A stretch of DNA of 64,000 nucleotides, taken from Hymenobacter sp. BT188 (GTDB taxonomy: Bacteria; Bacteroidota; Bacteroidia; Cytophagales; Hymenobacteraceae). The position numbers and the translations under genes are program-made. Below, piece after piece: positions 52,316-60,117 of this stretch; the first letter of the stretch is position 1; each line of letters starts with the position of its first letter. The notes under the pieces are model-generated. The model was not told where the DNA came from, made no database searches, and saw only the letters and a program-made list of their open reading frames with translations. The DNA lies in NCBI RefSeq assembly GCF_014333585.1, contig NZ_JACSCW010000005.1, positions 62,001 through 126,000 on the forward strand, in the 5' to 3' direction.

Positions 52316-52768
52316 ATGCTACACCTAATTCGGACCACCTCTGATAACCCCGACTTTCGGGCGCTAGTGCAACTGCTCGACCACGATTTGGGGGAGCGCG
52401 ACGGCGCCGACCATGCCTTTTATTCCCAGTTCAACAAGGTTGACTCTATTAAGCACGTAGTAGTCGTATATCAGCAGGAAGATCCGATTGGATGCGTGGC
52501 GTTCAAGGAGTTTAGCGGCGAGCTAGTGGAAATCAAGCGCATGTATGTACAGCCAGCCTGGCGCGGCCAAGGCGTTGCGGCGGCTATTCTGGCGGAACTG
52601 GAGCAGTGGGCACGCGAACTACACTATAAAGGCTGCGTGTTGGAAACTGGAATGAAGCAGCCCGAAGCCATCCGCCTTTATGAAAGAAGCGGCTACCAAC
52701 GCATCCCCAATTATGGGCAATATGTGGGCGTTGAAAACAGCGTGTGCATGCAGAAAGGGCTGATGTAG
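52316..52768 (+). CDS. GNAT family N-acetyltransferase
   Basis: 150 residues. The acetyl-CoA loop is in MYVQPAWRGQGVAAAILAELEQWA (R/QxxGxG/A), preceded by EIKR and followed by the C-terminal strand EAIRLYERSGYQRIPNYGQY. It is cytosolic with unknown acceptor. The message starts very near the ATG: a TAATTTGC sequence resembling a shortened -7 box lies about 12 bases upstream. Confidence 0.92.
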   Translation: MLHLIRTTSDNPDFRALVQLLDHDLGERDGADHAFYSQFNKVDSIKHVVVVYQQEDPIGCVAFKEFSGELVEIKRMYVQPAWRGQGVAAAILAELEQWARELHYKGCVLETGMKQPEAIRLYERSGYQRIPNYGQYVGVENSVCMQKGLM

Positions 52769-52781
52769 TTACGAAATCACG

Positions 52782-54311
52782 CTACTTCAGCTGCATAATC
52801 GCAGCCATGGTTTCCATTCCATCCCAGAGGTTACCCAACCGAATATTCTCGTTTTCGGCGTGCTGATTGTTATCGTAGTTCGCAACGGGCACGGTGAGCG
52901 TGGTCGCGTTTATTTTCTTGAACACGTGCAGCGGGAGGCTGCCACCGGAAGTAGGCACCTGTACTACTGGCTGTGTGCTTGTGCGCTGCACGGCGGCCAC
53001 TACTTCCTGAGCCAGAGGCAAATCCATGGAAGTGCGCTCGGCATTGTAGCCCGTGTGAGGTGTGAGGCGCACAATGCGCGGATAGCGGGCGCGCTCGGCA
53101 TCGGTGGGCTCCTGGGTTGTTACGAAAAAGCCCTGGCGTCGAATGTGGCTCACCACTTTGGCTACCTGCCGCTCCCAGTCATTGCCAAGCACGAGGCGCA
53201 GATCCAGAGTAGCCTCGGCGGTTGTAGGAATCACGTTGGCCGCCTGCGCGCCTACATTGGCACTGCGCATTCCATTTATATTTAGGGAAGGCTGATTGAT
53301 TAATTCATTCAAACTTTGCCCCCCACCATTGGCCCGAGCAAAACCTAGCTCCTGCTGTATCTGCGCGTCGAGGTTGGGCACGCGGCTCAGGACTTGTTGC
53401 TCCTTGGCGGTAAGCGGAGTTACGTCGTCGTAAAAGCCAGCAATGGTCACGCGGCCGGTGCTATCCTTCATAGAAGCCAGCAGCTGGGCCATAAGCAACG
53501 CTGGATTTGGTGCCCAGTTGCCGTAGTGCCCGCTGTGCAGAGGCCGCTTCGGGCCGTACACGGTGAGGCCCACATTCACGTCGCCGCGGGCGCCGAACAC
53601 CACCTGCTTCTGCCCCGACTGATGCACGGGCCCGTCGCAGATAATCCAGAGGTCGGAGGCGAGCAGGGCGCGGTTGCCTTCCACAATCTCGCTCAGGTGC
53701 GGTGAGCCTTTCTCTTCTTCGCCTTCAAAAAAGAATTTGATGTTGACGCCGGGCCGCTGCTTGCTTTGCACCAAAGCTTCGTAGCCTGCTAAGATGGCCA
53801 TCACACCGGCTTTGTCGTCGGAGCTGCTGCGGGCATAGAGGCGCCAGTCCGGCTTTGACGTTTCGCCAGTCTGCATCATCGGAATAAATTGCCCCCCATG
53901 AGTCAAAGCGGCGCTGGTTAGCTGGGGTTTGAAAGGACTTAACCCGCTGGCCCACTGCGCCGCATTAACCGGCTGACCATCGTAGTGCGCATAAAATATA
54001 ATAGTACGCTTTGCGCCGGGCGTACGCACCTCGCCATACACGGCGGGCGGCACTCCTGGGGCCTTCGCTTGCAATAACTGTCCTTTGATGCCCCGCTTCT
54101 GCATCATGCTCAAAATGAAACCGGCCGTCTGGCGCAGATTAGCGCTATCCGCGGCCACATTTGGAATGGTCAGAAACTGCATATACTCTGTCAGCAATGG
54201 TAATTCGTGAGTCTGGCGGTACCGCCGCACCTTTTGCACCCCCGAATCGGGGCCCGCAAATCCTACCAAAGTCAGGAGCAAAATCAGACTCGCCGTGTAT
54301 TGTTTTTTCAT
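52782..54311 (-). CDS. Secreted M20 family metallopeptidase
   Basis: 509 residues from ATG 54311, with signal peptide KKQYTASLILLLTLVGFAG. Zinc site elements are IIFYAHYDGQPV (HxD), SSDDKAGVMAILAGYEAL (bridging Asp), FFEGEEEKGSPH (catalytic Glu-Glu) and the late NQHAENENIRLG. An inserted dimerisation domain at about 240-390 gives the dipeptidase/carboxypeptidase shape. It should cleave dipeptides or N-acyl amino acids in the periplasm. The upstream frame extension overlaps the divergent gene and was not used. Confidence 0.93.
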   Translation of the reverse strand: MKKQYTASLILLLTLVGFAGPDSGVQKVRRYRQTHELPLLTEYMQFLTIPNVAADSANLRQTAGFILSMMQKRGIKGQLLQAKAPGVPPAVYGEVRTPGAKRTIIFYAHYDGQPVNAAQWASGLSPFKPQLTSAALTHGGQFIPMMQTGETSKPDWRLYARSSSDDKAGVMAILAGYEALVQSKQRPGVNIKFFFEGEEEKGSPHLSEIVEGNRALLASDLWIICDGPVHQSGQKQVVFGARGDVNVGLTVYGPKRPLHSGHYGNWAPNPALLMAQLLASMKDSTGRVTIAGFYDDVTPLTAKEQQVLSRVPNLDAQIQQELGFARANGGGQSLNELINQPSLNINGMRSANVGAQAANVIPTTAEATLDLRLVLGNDWERQVAKVVSHIRRQGFFVTTQEPTDAERARYPRIVRLTPHTGYNAERTSMDLPLAQEVVAAVQRTSTQPVVQVPTSGGSLPLHVFKKINATTLTVPVANYDNNQHAENENIRLGNLWDGMETMAAIMQLK

Positions 54312-54424
54312 AGCAACTAGCTGGGCACAAAGTGGGCACAGCCGCGAACAAGGTAAGAGGCGACAAGCAAAAAACCATATGTCATGAACTAGCCTTACTT
54401 TCACTTTTCTTAGCCCATTCTCCT

Positions 54425-55294
54425 ATGAACCGACTACTACTTCTTTTCTGCGGCCTTTTTCCTTTCCTGGCCTCGGCGCAGGTAGATACCGACATTTATC
54501 TGGTCGACTTGTCGGTGAAAGGCAACACGGTAGTGCTGTCCAATCCGCGCAACATTACGCCGCACAAAGGCTACGATAACCAGCCTTTTTTCCACCCTAC
54601 GCTGCCGCTGCTCTACTACTCCTCCAGCACGGACAGCAGCCGTACCGATCTTAAATCTTACAACTATAAAACGGCCCAAACGCAGCAGATTACGGCTACG
54701 CATGAGCGGGAATATTCGCCCCTGCTCACGGCCGACCAACAGTCTCTCTCCTGCATTATTCAGCGCGACAATGGGCAGCAGGACTTAGGTAAATACCCCC
54801 TGGCGGGCGGGCCACCTACTGTTTTAATAGACAAGTTGAAAGTTGGGTATCATGCCTGGATTGACCAATCGCGCCTGCTGGTATACGCGCTGGCAACGCC
54901 CAGCAGTGAGTTGCACTACCTCAACCTGGCAACCAACAGCGACACTATCATTGCCCGTAACATTGGCCGCTCGCTGAAACAAATACCTAATCAGGCCGCC
55001 CTCAGCTTCCTGGAGAAAACGCCGGACGGCAAGTGGCTAATCAAGCGGTTTGATACTAACACTAGGGCTATCAGCATTCTTGGTCCGGCGCTAGAGGGGT
55101 CCGAAGATTTGGCCTGGACAAAAAATGGTCTGATGCTGATGAGCAACGGGCAGCAGATTTACGCCTGCCGGCCTGGGCACCGCGATGGCTGGAAGCCAGT
55201 GAAGATGACTGGAACGACTTCGGGCCTGAATAAAGCCAGTCGGTTGGCCATTAATGCGGCCAATAATCAGATGGCCGTGGTGGTCAGTGAGTGA
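54425..55294 (+). CDS. Secreted WD40-like (PD40/TolB) beta-propeller protein
   Basis: 289 residues from ATG 54425, signal peptide NRLLLLFCGLFPFLASA. Blades repeat a pattern such as YDNQPFFHPTLPLLYYSSS, REYSPLLTADQQSLSCIIQ and DLAWTKNGLMLMSNGQQIYA, as in TolB-type propellers. It probably binds a partner or ligand in the periplasm. Divergent from the M20 peptidase gene (113 bases between starts). Its last 11 bases overlap the convergent STAS-like gene. Confidence 0.85.
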   Translation: MNRLLLLFCGLFPFLASAQVDTDIYLVDLSVKGNTVVLSNPRNITPHKGYDNQPFFHPTLPLLYYSSSTDSSRTDLKSYNYKTAQTQQITATHEREYSPLLTADQQSLSCIIQRDNGQQDLGKYPLAGGPPTVLIDKLKVGYHAWIDQSRLLVYALATPSSELHYLNLATNSDTIIARNIGRSLKQIPNQAALSFLEKTPDGKWLIKRFDTNTRAISILGPALEGSEDLAWTKNGLMLMSNGQQIYACRPGHRDGWKPVKMTGTTSGLNKASRLAINAANNQMAVVVSE

Positions 55295-55781
55295 CCGTAA
55301 GCGGCAGCCAGCTTGAGCGGACCAATTGAGGAGCATTGCCATGCCGAGCGTCCCATTCGGCGGCCAACGTGGGCAAGCGTCCCGATCCATCAGTGAGCCA
55401 GTCCATAGCCGATATAGAGTCGGGAAAGTACTGCGCGTCGAAGCGGATACCCGGCTGCACCAGATCGTGTAGGGCGTCGATAGCCAGCTGATTATGAACC
55501 CGAAAGCTGTCGATTACCAGCACCAGCCGCTCGAGCGTCAGCGTCACCAGCTCGGGCATCCAATGGTCGCCGAGCCACACCTGGTCGGCTAGGGATAAGT
55601 CGGGTACTGTATTCATATCGAGTAGCAGATGGCGCACGCTCAAGGTGCGGATCAGACCCAGCAAGTGCTGTGAGCTCGTATGGAGTTCGCTCATGTCGGG
55701 GCCACTTATCCATTCCAAGCGCAGTACACTTAGCACTTGGTCGTATTGCAAACAGAAATGGGGAATGCTGCGGATAATCAC
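55284..55781 (-). CDS. STAS/SpoIIAA-like protein (second example)
   Basis: 165 residues if started at GTG 55781. A TTG at 55823 is also possible. The core QVLSVLRLEWISGPDMSEL, VRHLLLDMNTVPDLSLAD and ISAMDWLTD follows the same strand-helix order as the protein at 27218-27640, including the tryptophan after the first strand and the LLD/LVD motif. Cytosolic, function unknown. The overlap with the end of the propeller gene (55284-55294) is tail to tail. Confidence 0.6.
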   Translation of the reverse strand: MIIRSIPHFCLQYDQVLSVLRLEWISGPDMSELHTSSQHLLGLIRTLSVRHLLLDMNTVPDLSLADQVWLGDHWMPELVTLTLERLVLVIDSFRVHNQLAIDALHDLVQPGIRFDAQYFPDSISAMDWLTDGSGRLPTLAAEWDARHGNAPQLVRSSWLPLTVTH

Positions 55782-56007
55782 AAGAGGAATCAGAAGACGT
55801 AGCACCGACCGTCGCTGCCGCAACTCAAGAAACAGAAATTGGGCCGAAAGGCGTCGGCGCCGGCTAAGCCTACATTTTAGCCGAATTTGCTCCTGCTAAG
55901 TGCGCTCCTGCAACATGTAGTTGCGCTACCGTGGCAAGTAGAAAAGCCCCCCAACGTATATTTTCTGTCCTACGATAAACAAAGCTCTCAATGCTTAACG
56001 TGACAAA

Positions 56008-56030
56008 GCCCGCACTTTGGGAGTGCAGGC
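56008..56030 (-). terminator. Probable terminator of the small ORF at 56109
   Basis: A 9-bp stem (one G-T pair) with a short loop. On the minus strand it is followed by TTTGT. It lies about 80 bases past the stop codon. Confidence 0.5.
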
Positions 56031-56108
56031 TATCAGACAATGCTTTGCTGGTTCAGCTATTGATCAGCTATAGAATCAGGAAGCGAAGTGGGAAGGGGAA
56101 TTTAATTA

Positions 56109-56321
56109 CTAACGGACTGTGAAGCCTTTAGCTTCCCAAACGGGCACGTTTTGAGTGCGCACGAAGCGCGTTTCAACGTGGCCCCAAGCGTCTTGCTTGT
56201 ACATCACCGTTTTGCCTTGCTCACGAGTGTGCAGAGAAAGCAGATGATCGGCATGCGACATTGCGGGGCCAGTAGTTTCGATGGGTTTGCGCGCCCGTGG
56301 GCGCTTAACTGAAGTGGACAT
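56109..56321 (-). CDS. Small hypothetical basic protein
   Basis: 70 residues: a basic N-terminal stretch (VKRPRARKPIE) followed by a compact region with SHADHLLSLHTREQGKTVMY and HVETRFVRTQNVPVWEAKGF. I do not recognise a family. Support comes from the clean frame, the isolated position with a hairpin downstream, and no competing ORF. It could be a small nucleic-acid-binding or stress protein, but nothing shows this. Confidence 0.55.
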   Translation of the reverse strand: MSTSVKRPRARKPIETTGPAMSHADHLLSLHTREQGKTVMYKQDAWGHVETRFVRTQNVPVWEAKGFTVR

Positions 56322-56747
56322 AAACAGCTAACGTCAAGACTGGCCAAAAAGGGTCAGTCTGGTTAATTTAAATTTTTATTTCTACGAATAATAGCGCTTC
56401 TGAGGGCGTACAACCCGATTTGTGATCTGTATAAGGGCACACTCTACGTTGTCATCACTACCCATACACCGGTTGAACACCATCAACTATAGGTTGCGGC
56501 TCAGATAGTAATGTGCTTCGTTTGCCTGATCGTGGGGGGCAAATTTGCTCCCTGCAACAAGTCAACGTATTATACAAGGTCCGGGTTTTTTTCTTATTTA
56601 TCGCCGGCAGCTGTTCAACTTCCTGTCAGTGGCGGTTTTCCCGGTGCCTTTGTAAGAGAAAAAAGTGCAGCTAATTGTGTATCTTCTCTTACCCAAACGC
56701 AACCCCAGCCGTGGTTAGCGGCGAAGCCCTGTTGTGCGCGGGCCGCT
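56322..56747. other. Intergenic region between the divergent small ORF and BLUF gene
   Basis: 426 bases. An AGACTG...CAGTCT hairpin (56338-56360) lies in the 5' region of the small ORF. The plus strand has one GTGGGGGGCAAATTT motif (56532-56546). A plus-strand frame opens at 56511 and runs into the BLUF gene, but its first 79 residues look unlike any domain. No perfect TAnnTTTG box was noticed for the BLUF gene. Confidence 0.4.
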
Positions 56748-57155
56748 ATGTTCTATCAACTAATCTATGTCAGCCGAGCTGTAGCGCCCTTGAGCGCAGA
56801 GGCTATGCAGTCCTTGGTTACGCAAGCCCGCAACTTCAATTCTATCCATCATATTACAGGGGTTTTATTTTATGATGGTGAGCACTTCGCTCAAATATTG
56901 GAAGGAGCGGAAACGGAGGTAGAGAACTTATTCGCCCGCATTCAAGCTGATACCCGGCACCGGCAGGTAACCGTAGTTACGCGCTCTCGAAGGCCGCGGC
57001 GCGAGTATCCGCACTGGGGTATGGCCGGGCACTTGCTGGCGGCGTCACAGTTTGCCGAATTAGTAAAATGCCTGCCCGAAGAGACTGAGCAGTCCGCGCC
57101 CCGGTCGTTGCGCGTCCGCCTGGAGCCCTTTGTAGCGCATAGTCCTCGGCTGTAG
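56748..57155 (+). CDS. BLUF-domain blue-light photosensor
   Basis: 135 residues from ATG 56748, a single BLUF domain that binds FAD. The photocycle residues are visible: Tyr in YQLIYVSRA, Asn in NFNSIHHITGVL, Gln in HFAQILEGAE, and Trp and Met in YPHWGMAGH. Light shifts the flavin hydrogen bonding and changes the C-terminal helices (LVKCLPEETEQ). No output domain is attached, so it acts through a separate partner that is not evident nearby. The in-frame extension to 56511 is not family-like. Confidence 0.93.
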   Translation: MFYQLIYVSRAVAPLSAEAMQSLVTQARNFNSIHHITGVLFYDGEHFAQILEGAETEVENLFARIQADTRHRQVTVVTRSRRPRREYPHWGMAGHLLAASQFAELVKCLPEETEQSAPRSLRVRLEPFVAHSPRL

Positions 57156-57163
57156 TGCCATGC

Positions 57164-57772
57164 TCAGCCATTAGGAATAAACAAGTTTTCCAGCGCTGCT
57201 TTAAACTCCGGGGTATCGTACTCCGCCATTCCGTCGTGGCGGGCGGCTACCTGTCCATCGGGGCCAAGAATGACGGTAGAAGGAATAGCGCTGGAATTGA
57301 AGGGTGCCGGCAGCGGACCCGTAGGAAAATATACGGGGAAAGTATAGCTACGCCGCTTGAGCAACGCCTGCGCCTTTGCCGGTTTTTCATCGAATGAAAT
57401 CATTACAAAAGCGACTTTTGTCTTATCTACTTTCTCATATAAAGCGTGTATGCCCGGCATTTCGGCCACGCAGGGCGGGCACCAACTCGCCCACATATTC
57501 ACAAATACTACCTTCCCTTTCAGCTCACTCAAATTGACATTTTTGCCCCCCAGCGCGACCAGAGGCAGATTATGGGGATAAGCCGCGCCGCCTGCGGGCG
57601 TTATTTTATCTTTTGGCGCACCATTAGTTAACGTCGGCAGATCAGGTTTCCATAGCCCGGTAGCCAGCAACCCGCGCTGCATGCCTCCCAATATAATCGG
57701 CCGCAGGTCGGTGAGCAGAACGAGGGCCAGAACGGCGAAAGGAAGCCATTGCAGCAGGTTTTTACGATTCAT
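57164..57772 (-). CDS. TlpA-like thioredoxin-fold lipid-anchored or membrane-bound protein
   Basis: 202 residues. An N-terminal hydrophobic segment (LLQWLPFAVLALVLLTDL) is an uncleaved anchor or signal. The redox motif is WASWCPPCVAEMPG, and FVMISFDEKPAKAQALLKRR, then AIPSTVILGPDGQV with the cis-Pro, complete the fold. It should reduce disulfides in the periplasm, for example during cytochrome c maturation. It converges with the BLUF gene. Confidence 0.92.
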   Translation of the reverse strand: MNRKNLLQWLPFAVLALVLLTDLRPIILGGMQRGLLATGLWKPDLPTLTNGAPKDKITPAGGAAYPHNLPLVALGGKNVNLSELKGKVVFVNMWASWCPPCVAEMPGIHALYEKVDKTKVAFVMISFDEKPAKAQALLKRRSYTFPVYFPTGPLPAPFNSSAIPSTVILGPDGQVAARHDGMAEYDTPEFKAALENLFIPNG

Positions 57773-58032
57773 AGACGGATAGTTAAGAAGAAAACAGCGA
57801 GGAAAGCCAAAAGCTGCCGCATTATGCCCGAACGGGCTGAGACTTAGCCAGAACAGAAAGTTAGCTTACCGTCACCACCAGCGGCTCAGTATTCAGAGTA
57901 ATTGTGCCTCTCCTCTTAGATTTACGTTATTGCAATGCATGTTTCAACGCTTCCACGCTACTAGCAACACTCGTATCTGCATAGTCGTGCTGCTCAACGA
58001 TATATTCTGTGAGCGCTTGCAGCTGGGAGTCC

Positions 58033-59226
58033 ATGGATAGGACAGACACGACTAACTCGCTCGGCGAGTTGGCGCTGCTGTTTCTACGCTTGGGCGCTAC
58101 TGCCTTTGGCGGACCCGCGGCGCATATTGCCATGATGGAGGAAGAAGTCGTGCGTCGGCGGGGCTGGCTTACCCAGGAGCGGTTTCTGGATTTGCTTAGC
58201 GCGGCCAACCTCATTCCCGGCCCCAACTCCACTGAACTGGCTATCCACATTGGCTACGAGCGGCGCGGCTGGGCAGGACTGCTGGTGGCGGGCACCTGCT
58301 TTATTCTGCCGGCAATGCTCATTGTTATGGCTTTTGCCTGGGCCTACGTGCGCTTCGGCACCTTACCAGCCATGAGCGGCGTGCTTTATGGCGTGAAGCC
58401 GGTTATTGTGGCGGTGGTCGTGCAGGCACTCTGGAGCCTGGGGCGTTCGGCGCTCAAAACCAAAACATTGCAGCTGCTGGCCGTTGTTGGACTGGCATTG
58501 GCGCTATGGGGCGTAAACGAGTTGCTACTCCTGTTTGGTGCCGGTGTAGCGATGGGTGCCCTGCGCTGGCCAACGCTGGAAACCAAAAAGGTGCCTCCAG
58601 CGCTACTGCTGTTGGTGGGCACCGTGGCGGCACTGGCTTTGATGCCGGCGGTTTTTGGATTAAGGCCAAATGAAGCAGCCGGTAGCGCTCCACTGGGCTT
58701 GGGACCGCTTTTTTTGGTGTTCGTCAAAATTGGCTCGGTGCTTTACGGTAGCGGCTACGTGCTGTTGGCCTTCCTCGATGCCGACTTAGTGCAACGCTTT
58801 CACTGGCTTACTCAGGCGCAACTGCTCGACTCAGTAGTGGTCGGACAGGTCACGCCGGGGCCGGTATTCACGACGGCTACCTTCGTGGGCTACGTGCTGT
58901 TGGGCTGGGCAGGAGCATTAGTGGCCACGGGGGGCATTTTTCTGCCCGCCTTCTTTTTTGTTGGCTTAAGTATTCCGCTTTTGAAGCGTTTGCGACAGTC
59001 GCCCTTAGCTGGTGCCTTCCTCGACGGGCTTAATGCCGCTTCTTGGGCTCTTATGGCCGCCGTTTCATTCACGCTCGCCCGTACGGCGATTGTGGATGCA
59101 CCTACTATAGTGCTTGTTGTGGTCAGCGCTGTGCTTCTATTGCGGTATAAGGTCAACTCGGCGTGGCTGGTGCTGGGAGGGGCAGTAGTTGGCTACGGCT
59201 TACACGTGTTGCCTTTGGCAGGATAA
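58033..59226 (+). CDS. chrA: Chromate transporter, long-chain CHR family
   Basis: 397 residues from ATG 58033, with two homologous CHR halves of about six helices. Half one: LGATAFGGPAAHIAMMEEEVVRRRGWLTQERF and LIPGPNSTELAIHIGY. Half two: GSVLYGSGYVLLAFLDADLVQRFHWLTQAQLL and VTPGPVFTTATFVGY. It exports chromate from the cytoplasm. No chrB or other chromate gene is adjacent. A GTG at 58009 would add eight residues. The ATG matches the family better. Confidence 0.93.
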   Translation: MDRTDTTNSLGELALLFLRLGATAFGGPAAHIAMMEEEVVRRRGWLTQERFLDLLSAANLIPGPNSTELAIHIGYERRGWAGLLVAGTCFILPAMLIVMAFAWAYVRFGTLPAMSGVLYGVKPVIVAVVVQALWSLGRSALKTKTLQLLAVVGLALALWGVNELLLLFGAGVAMGALRWPTLETKKVPPALLLLVGTVAALALMPAVFGLRPNEAAGSAPLGLGPLFLVFVKIGSVLYGSGYVLLAFLDADLVQRFHWLTQAQLLDSVVVGQVTPGPVFTTATFVGYVLLGWAGALVATGGIFLPAFFFVGLSIPLLKRLRQSPLAGAFLDGLNAASWALMAAVSFTLARTAIVDAPTIVLVVVSAVLLLRYKVNSAWLVLGGAVVGYGLHVLPLAG

Positions 59227-59642
59227 AACACGCTGAGTATTAAACTGAATGTTACTAACCTAGATGTATATAACGAAGAATAATCACTGGTGCTCATCTC
59301 CAAACGAAAAAGCTACGAGACTTTCAATGCTCTTCACTTCCGGCTTTTTTGTCTCTTGCTTGAGTTACGTCACCAGAGCTAGTATATGGCAGGGTTGCTA
59401 ATTGGCCTTAACCAGCATCACATGTGCGGCTTGCGAGCGGGTCGGAATTCCTTTTCTAACTTATAGCTGGCGCGCTGAGAATAAGAATCTATTTTTTGTG
59501 CTCGCTATTGCGGTGAGGGGCTTTTTAGGCTATCAGACCACATGAAGCGGCAGCCTAAGTATCAAACAATTAGCTTTTAGCAACAGATTAAAAGTGGGGT
59601 CGTAGAACGGAACACGCTATTTCACTTCGACGCTCCCACTTT
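59227..59642. other. Intergenic region after chrA
   Basis: 416 bases without a supportable ORF. AAAAAGC (59308-59314) and GGCTTTTTT (59343-59351) can pair loosely and may end the chrA transcript. The remainder, including the stretch before the ATG at 59643, shows no perfect promoter box or repeat. Confidence 0.35.
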
Positions 59643-60080
59643 ATGTCCAGCCACGACCCTAGCCGCCGCAGTACCTCTAATAAAATTAACGCCGAACTAG
59701 ATCGTGACGCAGCCGCACGGGTGCGGGCTTGTGCGCAAGCCGGACCGGCCGCTTTGGAAAAACGAATACAGGAGCTAGATCAAGAGTGGGACATCGACCG
59801 CACACTAATGGCGAATGCTTCCACGCTGTCGTTGCTAGGCTTTGCTGCCAGCCGTACCGTTGATCGGCGCTGGATTGCATTACCCGGGGTTGTCGCATCG
59901 TTTTTACTCTGGCACGCAATCCAGGGTTGGTGCCCGCCGCTACCCATTTTTCGCAAGCTAGGCTACCGAACCCGCCGGGAAATTGACGCGGAGAAATATG
60001 CACTTAAAGCCCTACGAGGAGATTTTAGTGGCGTAACTACCGATCAGCCGCAACAAGCCTGGAATGCCGCCAAACAGTAA
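59643..60080 (+). CDS. YgaP/DUF2892-like membrane protein
   Basis: 145 residues. After a hydrophilic, charged region (about 1-50; coiled ALEKRIQELDQEWDIDRTL) come two membrane segments (STLSLLGFAASR, WIALPGVVASFLLWHAIQGW) and the DUF2892 signature GWCPPLPIFRKLGYRTRREID. Such domains occur alone or fused to rhodanese in YgaP. Function unknown. It is a single gene facing the SNF2 helicase. Confidence 0.8.
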   Translation: MSSHDPSRRSTSNKINAELDRDAAARVRACAQAGPAALEKRIQELDQEWDIDRTLMANASTLSLLGFAASRTVDRRWIALPGVVASFLLWHAIQGWCPPLPIFRKLGYRTRREIDAEKYALKALRGDFSGVTTDQPQQAWNAAKQ

Positions 60081-60117
60081 CACGTGGTGGACAAAATAAC
60101 CGATTGCACTAGTCCAC

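Noticed and set aside
56511..56747. N-terminal 79-residue extension of the BLUF protein
   Set aside because: BLUF domains normally begin at the ATG 56748. The extension looks like translated intergenic DNA and includes a GGGGGGC motif.
57927..58034. 35-codon minus-strand ORF starting at the CCATGG shared with chrA
   Set aside because: The peptide ending EALKHALQ looks gene-like, but no promoter, terminator or family supports it, so it was left out as too weak.
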